Below are positions 58,501 through 64,000 of a stretch of 64,000 nt of DNA, in pieces. The stretch's first letter is position 1. Each line of letters begins with the position of its first letter. Below the pieces are notes generated by a model, which had not been told where the DNA came from, ran no database searches, and worked only from the letters and a program-made list of their open reading frames with translations. The stretch is from the NCBI RefSeq assembly GCF_029433855.1, contig NZ_JAROAU010000003.1, positions 2,101,915 through 2,165,914 of the forward strand, in the 5' to 3' direction. The stretch is from Candidatus Kosakonia sp. 282A-S69. GTDB lineage: Bacteria > Pseudomonadota > Gammaproteobacteria > Enterobacterales > Enterobacteriaceae. The translations under genes and the position numbers were made by a program.

Positions 58501-60150
58501 TTAACGAATGGCCAGCAGGGCATCAAACAACGTGCTTGCGGTCTGCAGCACTTGGGCGTTAGCCAGGTAATATTGCTGAAAACGCTGCAGGTTGCCGTAC
58601 TCTTCATCGAGGTTAACCCCGGAGATAGATTGCTGCTGGTTACTCAACTGGGTCACAACGTTAGTCTGCGTCGCGCTGCTGGTTTTCAGCGTCGAGGTTT
58701 TATTCCCGACATCACTCACCAGCGTGGCATAGGCATCGTTAAAGGTTTTGTTGCCGCCGACCACTTTCGCACTCTGCAGCTTTAACAGATCCTGACCGTT
58801 GCGGTTGTCGCTTGCACCGTTACCGGTCGCGCCCGCCATGGCGATTTTTGACTCATCGGTCACCGCCACGCTCATATTCACAATCGCGTTGCTCACCGGA
58901 CGGATGGTGAAGCTGTCATCCTTTTTCGCGCCGGTAGAGCCGTTATTGATGGAGACTTTCAGACCATCAAAATTGAGCGTACCGTCTGTCGCATCCGGGG
59001 TTACCGCGATGGTGGTGTTATTGGAGAGACGCGTGACGTTCCACTGGGTGCCATCAAACGCAACTTTATAGTCAGTCGCCTGCACCGCAGAGCTGTTGCT
59101 TACCGCCGCGCTCAGCGTGGCATCGCCGCTGTTTTTGCTGTTCGACGTGGTGGAAGGCTGACCAATATTGAAGAATTTTTCACCCTGGTCGCCATTCGCA
59201 TCAAAGCCTTTAACATGCTGCTGGTTAAAGGAGTCAGCGAAAGAGAGCGCCAGCTGGCCCAGCGTATTACGGGCCTGGTCCAGATCCTGCGTACGGAATG
59301 AGAGCAGACCGCCGAGCGTACCGGTAGTCACCTGCTTTTCCGGGATCTCTACATTGCCGGCCACCTTATCGACATACGCCAGCGTGGTACGTGCCGGATC
59401 GGCGCTGGAAGGCACCGCCGCCAGTTGGCGCGCCTCTTTACCCTGCACCAGGGTAATGCCGTTACCCATGCTGACGTTATAGCTGCCATCCTGGGTGCTG
59501 ACTTCTACACCCACGACTTTGTTCAATTCGCTGACCAGCTGATCGCGCTGATCGAGCAGGTCGTTTGGCGACGAGCCAGCGCCTACCGCAGTCAGTTTAG
59601 AGATCTGCTGGTTCAGGTTGGCGATCTGCTTCGCGTAGTTGTTGATCTGGTCAACGCTGGTGGCGATAGATAAGTTGACCTGTTTATCCTGGTCACGCAG
59701 ATACTGATCGGCCACTTTAAACTGGTTTACCAGACCGTCAGCTTTGCCGAGCAGCGCCTGGCGCGACGACGGATCGGAGGCGTTACTCACCAGCGTCTGC
59801 ATGCTGGAGAAGAAGCTCTGCAGGCTGCTCGACAGGGAGTTGGTGGTATCCGACAGCACATCGTCAATTTTTGACATCTGCTCATAACGCGTGGTTAACC
59901 CGCTGTTCTGGTTTTGCGCCGCGCGCAGCTGGTTGGTAATAAAGGCGTCATACTCACGCTGAACGCCAGTCACGGTGACACCATTGCCCACGTAGCCGCT
60001 ACCGGTCAGCGTGCTGTTCGAACTGGTTAACACCGTCGTCTGACGGGTATAGCCCGCGACGTTATAACTCGCAATGTTATTACTGGCGGTATTGAGCGCG
60101 GCCTGGGCTGCGCTAAGCCCGCTCATTGCGCTGTTAATCAAACTGGACAT
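58501..60150 (-). CDS. flgK: flagellar hook-associated protein FlgK (HAP1)
   Basis: First junction protein on the hook tip. 549 residues (E. coli 547). N-terminal INSAMSGLSAAQAALNTASN and NIASYNVAGYTRQT are the rod/hook-family D0 motifs; the C-terminal D0 helix ends with LDALLAIR. The centre is more variable, as expected for surface-exposed domains. A FliA (sigma-28) promoter lies 43 bp above its start. Confidence 0.96.
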   Translation of the reverse strand: MSSLINSAMSGLSAAQAALNTASNNIASYNVAGYTRQTTVLTSSNSTLTGSGYVGNGVTVTGVQREYDAFITNQLRAAQNQNSGLTTRYEQMSKIDDVLSDTTNSLSSSLQSFFSSMQTLVSNASDPSSRQALLGKADGLVNQFKVADQYLRDQDKQVNLSIATSVDQINNYAKQIANLNQQISKLTAVGAGSSPNDLLDQRDQLVSELNKVVGVEVSTQDGSYNVSMGNGITLVQGKEARQLAAVPSSADPARTTLAYVDKVAGNVEIPEKQVTTGTLGGLLSFRTQDLDQARNTLGQLALSFADSFNQQHVKGFDANGDQGEKFFNIGQPSTTSNSKNSGDATLSAAVSNSSAVQATDYKVAFDGTQWNVTRLSNNTTIAVTPDATDGTLNFDGLKVSINNGSTGAKKDDSFTIRPVSNAIVNMSVAVTDESKIAMAGATGNGASDNRNGQDLLKLQSAKVVGGNKTFNDAYATLVSDVGNKTSTLKTSSATQTNVVTQLSNQQQSISGVNLDEEYGNLQRFQQYYLANAQVLQTASTLFDALLAIR

Positions 60151-60192
60151 GGAGGTTCCTTATACACTTTCAGACATGAGTCCTGTTGAAGA

Positions 60193-60219
60193 TTATCGGC
60201 AACCCAGGGTGAAACTTGA
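60193..60219 (-). promoter_or_regulatory. FliA (sigma-28) promoter of flgKL
   Basis: The minus strand reads TCAAGTTT, 11 bp, GCCGATAA, against the sigma-28 consensus TAAAGTTT-N11-GCCGATAA: fifteen of sixteen bases match with exact spacing. It lies in the 75-bp gap between flgJ and flgK, giving late-class expression of flgKL. Confidence 0.95.
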
Positions 60220-60225
60220 GGCGTT

Positions 60226-61203
60226 TTAGAACAGATTTTGTGTATCTGTGCTGTAAGCCTTGCTCACTTTTTCACCCATCGATTTAAGCTGCTGGATCAT
60301 CGAGGTCAGCTTACGGGCATAGTGCGGATCGGTTGCGTAACCTGCGCTCTGCAGCGCCTGCGCGCCCTGCTCCGCCGTGGCCGCGGTTGTTACCGCCGCG
60401 TAGCGTTTGTTGCGCGTCAACATGCCGACATAGTCGGAGAGCGCTTCAAGGTAGGAGCTATAAACACGGAACTTGGCTTTGATCTTCACCGCCTCGCCGT
60501 TTTCATATTCGGTGGTGGTGATTTCAGTGGTCGGCCCTTTCCAGCTTGCGGTCGCTTTAACACCAAAAATGTTGTAGCTCGGCTCGCCATTCTCACGCGG
60601 GATCTGCCGCTGGCCCCAGCCGGACTCCAGCGCAGCCTGCGCCAGGATCAGGTGGTGCGGCACACCGCTCTGCTGGCTTGCCAGCCGCGCCGGGAGCGAA
60701 AGCTGGGCAAGGAAGTCTTTGCTGTCACCGGAGAGCGCCTGCCCACTGCCCGCTTCGGCAACTTCAGATGCTTCCGGGACTTTGGGTATCGCTTTGCGCA
60801 CCAGCTGCGTCAGTGCCTGGTTTTGATAGGTATTGACGGTCTCCAGCGGAAACTTCATCGGCACCTGCTGCATCTGATCTGCCGGATCGACCGGCGCGCG
60901 ATCGCCGGTCATCTGTTTCACCATCATATCGGCGAGACCGAGGCCTTTGCCGGCGGTCATCTGCTGGGCGATCTGCTGGTCATACATGCTGGTATACAGC
61001 CGCGTTGAATCACTGCTGAAAATCCCGTCTTTTGGCAACGCTTCGCGCATACTTTTCAGCATCATCTGCACGAACATCCCCTCCACCTGACGCGCCACCG
61101 GGCGCAGGTTGGCAGCCGGATCCTGTCCGGCTTTCGACTTCAGTTCATTCAGCGATTGCGCGTCCCATGCCGCGCTGGTCAACATTCGGCTGTCAGTCAA
61201 CAT
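60226..61203 (-). CDS. flgJ: flagellar rod cap and muramidase FlgJ
   Basis: Two-part protein: N-terminal half (about 1-150) caps the growing rod, C-terminal half is a peptidoglycan hydrolase (glucosaminidase family) opening the cell wall. 325 residues, 12 more than E. coli, with the difference in the linker around 105-175. The catalytic glutamate is in AALESGWGQR; GEPSYNIFGVKA follows. The start at 61203 ([14 protein letters not shown]) overlaps the flgI stop by one base; an in-frame start ten codons up lies inside flgI and is rejected. Confidence 0.95.
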   Translation of the reverse strand: MLTDSRMLTSAAWDAQSLNELKSKAGQDPAANLRPVARQVEGMFVQMMLKSMREALPKDGIFSSDSTRLYTSMYDQQIAQQMTAGKGLGLADMMVKQMTGDRAPVDPADQMQQVPMKFPLETVNTYQNQALTQLVRKAIPKVPEASEVAEAGSGQALSGDSKDFLAQLSLPARLASQQSGVPHHLILAQAALESGWGQRQIPRENGEPSYNIFGVKATASWKGPTTEITTTEYENGEAVKIKAKFRVYSSYLEALSDYVGMLTRNKRYAAVTTAATAEQGAQALQSAGYATDPHYARKLTSMIQQLKSMGEKVSKAYSTDTQNLF

Positions 61204-62300
61204 TAGATGATCTCCAATTTCGCACGCAGGCAACCGGCGCTCTGCATCGCCTGCAGAATTGACATCAGCTCCATTGGCGAGGCGCCCAGGGCGTTAAGCG
61301 CACGCACCACGCTGTTGAGGTTGGCGCTGGAGCGTACGCTCTGCAGCGAGCCGCCGCTCTGGCGCAGGTCAATCTGCGTTTGCGGTGTCACCACGGTCTG
61401 ACCGCCGCCAAATGGCGTATTCGGCTGGCTGACGTTGTTCTGCTGGTTGACGGTGACCGAGAGGTTACCCTGCGCAATGGCGCAGCTATCCAGCGACACT
61501 TCGCGGTTCATCACCACCGAGCCGGTGCGTGAGTTAACAATAACTTTTGCGTCCTGCTGCGTGGTGCCGACCTCCATATTCTGGATATCCGCCAGTGCAC
61601 GAACCTGAGAGCTGCCGCCGGAGGAGACGCGAACCTGAACGGTACGGCCATCAAGCGCGGTGGCGCTGCCATAACCGCGTCCGCGGTTGATGGTGTCCGC
61701 AATCTGCTGCGCCATGGTGAAGTCTTCCTGATTCAGCTGCAGGTTGATGGTGTTGCTGGCACCAAACTGGCTTGGCAACTCACGTTCAATCACCGCGCCG
61801 CCGCTGATGCGGCCACCGTTAAGCTGGTTCACCTGCACGCTGCTGCCGCCGGCTGACGCGCCCGCGCCGCCAACAAGAATGTTGCCCTGCGCCAGCGCAT
61901 AGACCTGGCTGTCGACACCCTTGAGCGGGGTCATCAGCAGCGTACCGCCACGCAGGCTTTTGGCGTTACCCATAGAGGAGACCACCACGTCGATGGTCTG
62001 CCCCTGACGGCCAAAGGGCGGGAGCTGCGCCGTTACCATTACGGCAGCGACGTTTTTCAGCTGCATGTTGGTGCCCTGTGGGACGGTAATGCCCATCTGC
62101 GACAGCATGTTATTCAGCGTCTGGGTGGTAAACGGCGTCTGGGTGGTCTGGTCGCCCGTACCATCCAGGCCAACCACCAGACCGTAGCCAATTAAGGAGT
62201 TTTCACGTACGCCCTGTACACTGGTGAGATCCCGGATACGGTCAGCCTGGGCGAAGCTCGCCGCCAGCACTAACACGATACCAGTCAGATATTTAAACAT
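61203..62300 (-). CDS. flgI: flagellar P-ring protein FlgI
   Basis: Forms the periplasmic P ring around the rod, in the peptidoglycan layer. 365 residues, equal to E. coli. Sec signal peptide with cleavage after AQA (residue 19), then [19 protein letters not shown], a conserved family start. Two cysteines ([10 protein letters not shown] and the C-terminal SAGCLRAK) match the disulphide pair known to stabilise the protein. Positioned between flgH (12 bp gap) and flgJ. Confidence 0.96.
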   Translation of the reverse strand: MFKYLTGIVLVLAASFAQADRIRDLTSVQGVRENSLIGYGLVVGLDGTGDQTTQTPFTTQTLNNMLSQMGITVPQGTNMQLKNVAAVMVTAQLPPFGRQGQTIDVVVSSMGNAKSLRGGTLLMTPLKGVDSQVYALAQGNILVGGAGASAGGSSVQVNQLNGGRISGGAVIERELPSQFGASNTINLQLNQEDFTMAQQIADTINRGRGYGSATALDGRTVQVRVSSGGSSQVRALADIQNMEVGTTQQDAKVIVNSRTGSVVMNREVSLDSCAIAQGNLSVTVNQQNNVSQPNTPFGGGQTVVTPQTQIDLRQSGGSLQSVRSSANLNSVVRALNALGASPMELMSILQAMQSAGCLRAKLEII

Positions 62301-62312
62301 AGGTCACCCCGG

Positions 62313-63011
62313 TTACATCGGCGATAAGTTAAGGAAGAAACGCTGCAGCCAGCCCATATTCTGCGCTTCGTTGATGTAGCCGTTGCCGACGTACTCGATG
62401 CGCGCGTCCGCCACCTGGGTGGAGGGAACGCTGTTGCTGCCGCTGATGGTGCGTGGGTTCACGACACCAGAGAAGCGGATGAACTCAGTGCCCTGGTTGA
62501 TGGCGATCTGTTTTTCACCCACAACATGTAAATTGCCATTGATCAGCACCTGATCGACGGTCACAGTCAGTGTGCCGCTAAAGGTGTTACTGGCGTTGGC
62601 GCCGCCTTTGCCCCCGAAGGAGTTGCTGCCGGATGCACCCAGATCGGCACGAGCGTTGCCAAACAGACCTTCGAGATAACGCGGTGTGGTGTCTACGCCA
62701 AAACTGGCTTTACCATCACGACTGGCGTTGGCCGACGAGCTCTTACTGGCGCTCACGTTCTCCTGCAGTACGATAGTCAGCGTATCGCCAATGTTGCGCG
62801 GACGACGATCTTCAAACAGCGGCTGATAGCCGTAGTTAATTGGCTGCGCGGTCTGGTAGATCGAACCATTGACGACCGGAACGGGGCCGGGCATCGGTTG
62901 AGCTGTCGTTGCCCCCTGCACCAGCGGTGTAGAAGGAACCCAGGCACACCCGGTCAGGGTTAATGCCACTAAAGCCATTATCGGGTAGCTGCGGACGGCG
63001 TATTTTTGCAT
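62313..63011 (-). CDS. flgH: flagellar L-ring lipoprotein FlgH
   Basis: Outer-membrane lipoprotein forming the L ring. 232 residues, equal to E. coli. Lipobox TLTGC (Cys22) after a short signal sequence; conserved [16 protein letters not shown] and the C-terminal [14 protein letters not shown]. The start at 63011 (MQKYAVRSY) matches E. coli, and GAAG is spaced nine bases from it; the ATG three codons upstream is too close to that motif. Confidence 0.95.
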   Translation of the reverse strand: MQKYAVRSYPIMALVALTLTGCAWVPSTPLVQGATTAQPMPGPVPVVNGSIYQTAQPINYGYQPLFEDRRPRNIGDTLTIVLQENVSASKSSSANASRDGKASFGVDTTPRYLEGLFGNARADLGASGSNSFGGKGGANASNTFSGTLTVTVDQVLINGNLHVVGEKQIAINQGTEFIRFSGVVNPRTISGSNSVPSTQVADARIEYVGNGYINEAQNMGWLQRFFLNLSPM

Positions 63012-63068
63012 TGCATTCATCTTCGAGATCAGGGTTCCGGTGCGGCGGTTACCGCACCGGATAACGCC

Positions 63069-63863
<795 letters not shown>

Positions 63864-63866
63864 TTA

Positions 63867-64000
63867 TTAGCTCATTGACAGCAATTGGTTGGCACGCTGC
63901 TCGTTTTCATCGACGCTGCTGATGATCTTCATCTGCATTTCGAAACGGCGCGCGCTGGCGATCATGTCGGTCATCGATTCGACCGGTTTCACGTTACTGC
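63867..64000 (-). CDS. flgF: flagellar proximal rod protein FlgF, 3' end only
   Basis: The last 44 codons of flgF; the rest lies beyond the right edge. The reading on the minus strand gives SNVKPVESMTDMIASARRFE, then QMKIISSVDENEQRANQLL, ending SMS and TAA. This is the rod-protein C-terminal D0 block (PVESM-DMI-ARRFE) expected directly upstream of flgG. Confidence 0.93.
   Translation of the reverse strand, partial: SNVKPVESMTDMIASARRFEMQMKIISSVDENEQRANQLLSMS

Overview
The window is a chromosomal segment of an enterobacterium (family Enterobacteriaceae). Gene content and order follow, in reverse complement, the Escherichia coli region from flgF through rne, fab, ptsG, ndh, mfd, lol and pot to pepT, and most proteins are recognisable as close relatives of the E. 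coli ones. It is not E. coli itself: a complete carotenoid (zeaxanthin glucoside) cluster sits between potD and cobB, and two other loci (a secreted hydrolase gene between maf and rluC, and a LysR/MFS pair between rne and flgL) interrupt the E. coli order. This points to a yellow-pigmented relative such as Kosakonia, Cronobacter, Pseudescherichia or Atlantibacter; the species cannot be fixed from sequence reading alone.

Layout. 1-1094: REP/BIME repeats flanking a REP-associated tyrosine transposase gene. 1096-6409: pepT and the divergent potABCD spermidine/putrescine importer. 6534-13804: crtZ (plus strand), facing the compact minus-strand operon crtE-idi-crtX-crtY-crtI-crtB. This route runs from IPP/DMAPP through GGPP, phytoene, lycopene and beta-carotene to zeaxanthin and its glucosides. 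14058-18981: cobB, nagK and lolCDE. 19270-25431: ycfT, mfd, a tandem BIME array and ldtC. 25510-29200: bhsA/comR, a small unannotated membrane protein gene, ycfJ and ndh. 29458-33268: ycfP, nagZ, thiK, lpoB, ycfL and hinT. 33597-38493: fhuE, ptsG (with recognisable Mlc, CRP and SgrS sites) and tatD. 38504-48338: holB, tmk, mltG, pabC, then the fatty-acid/phospholipid cluster fabF-acpP-fabG-fabD-fabH-plsX with rpmF and yceD. 48481-57433: maf, hydrolase, rluC, rne, LysR regulator and MFS transporter. 57518-64000: flagellar genes flgL, flgK, flgJ, flgI, flgH, flgG and the 3' end of flgF.

Most of the window is conserved housekeeping sequence. The points that deserve a second look are: a lone 29-nt sequence closely resembling a type I-E CRISPR repeat in the rpmF-plsX leader; a 49-codon membrane protein gene with its own ribosome binding site and terminator; the loss of the expected ATG of potA; a strong leader hairpin in front of mfd, which lacks a Shine-Dalgarno sequence; the carotenoid island with its long structured leader; and the REP-transposase locus with several REP arrays of the same family in the window.
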